20,985 nt of DNA from the NCBI GenBank assembly GCA_900770025.1, contig CAAGIW010000076.1, positions 1 to 20,985 on the forward strand. Direction: 5' to 3'. Both the position numbers and the translations under genes were made by a program. Shown one piece after another: positions 20,964 to 20,985 of this stretch. The notes under the pieces were generated by a model, which did not search any database, was not told where the DNA came from, and worked only from the letters and a program-made list of their open reading frames with translations. The stretch is from an uncultured Prevotella sp. Its GTDB lineage: Bacteria; Bacteroidota; Bacteroidia; Bacteroidales; Bacteroidaceae. How positions within the stretch are numbered: position 1 is the stretch's first letter; every line of letters begins with the position of its first letter.

Positions 20964-20985
20964 TCTTTTTGTTATCTTTCTTTCC

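Noticed and set aside
1..20985. CRISPR array, tRNA or rRNA gene, transposase
   Set aside because: No regularly spaced repeats, no cloverleaf-like conserved arms, no rRNA signature and no transposase or integrase motifs were seen in either strand.

Overview
The window looks like a chromosomal segment of a Bacteroidota bacterium, most likely Prevotellaceae (Prevotella/Segatella-like). The reasons are the promoter signatures (TTTG, about 19 nt, TAnnTTTG) before several genes, the near absence of Shine-Dalgarno sequences, an OprO/P-type porin, a C-terminal tail like those on exported Prevotella proteins, and a 29-codon COX24/bS22-type ribosomal protein gene between HU and RNase G. No rRNA, tRNA, CRISPR array, transposase or integrase gene was seen.

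Layout. (1) 1-1760: a truncated Bro-N (phage antirepressor-like) gene runs off the left edge on the minus strand. It is followed by about 1.4 kb without a convincing gene but with hairpins, G-rich runs and repeated words. (2) 1763-4106, plus strand: an XRE-type regulator, then pyrK and pyrD overlapping by 13 nt (dihydroorotate dehydrogenase, de novo pyrimidine synthesis). (3) 4207-9454, plus: a 1347-aa secreted PL1 pectate lyase with added FN3 and autotransporter-type beta repeats, two hairpins, then an outer-membrane porin. (4) 9532-13861, plus: a soluble receiver-histidine kinase with its own promoter, then a tight fabD / cytoplasmic GH13 amylase / AlaX-like editing gene run. (5) 13842-19564, minus: read in the direction of transcription this is HU, bS22/COX24-like, RNase G and a GT2 glycosyltransferase, then a hybrid histidine kinase and a membrane-anchored EEP-family phosphatase/nuclease. 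(6) 19814-20698, plus: an EamA/DMT transporter divergent from HU, followed by structured non-coding DNA to the window end.

How the genes fit together. Most are housekeeping functions: pyrimidine synthesis, malonyl-ACP supply, tRNA proofreading, RNA processing, nucleoid structure and a ribosomal protein. Plant polysaccharide use is represented by the pectate lyase outside the cell and the amylase inside it. Two kinases without membrane segments bracket the middle of the window. The amylase-AlaX operon and the kinase-EEP operon converge with a 20-nt tail overlap.

I did not find a clearly new defence or mobile system. The items most worth following up are the multi-domain pectate lyase, the fabD-amylase-AlaX operon, the tiny bS22-like gene, the operator-like palindrome at the Bro-N promoter, and the structured gene-free DNA at both ends.
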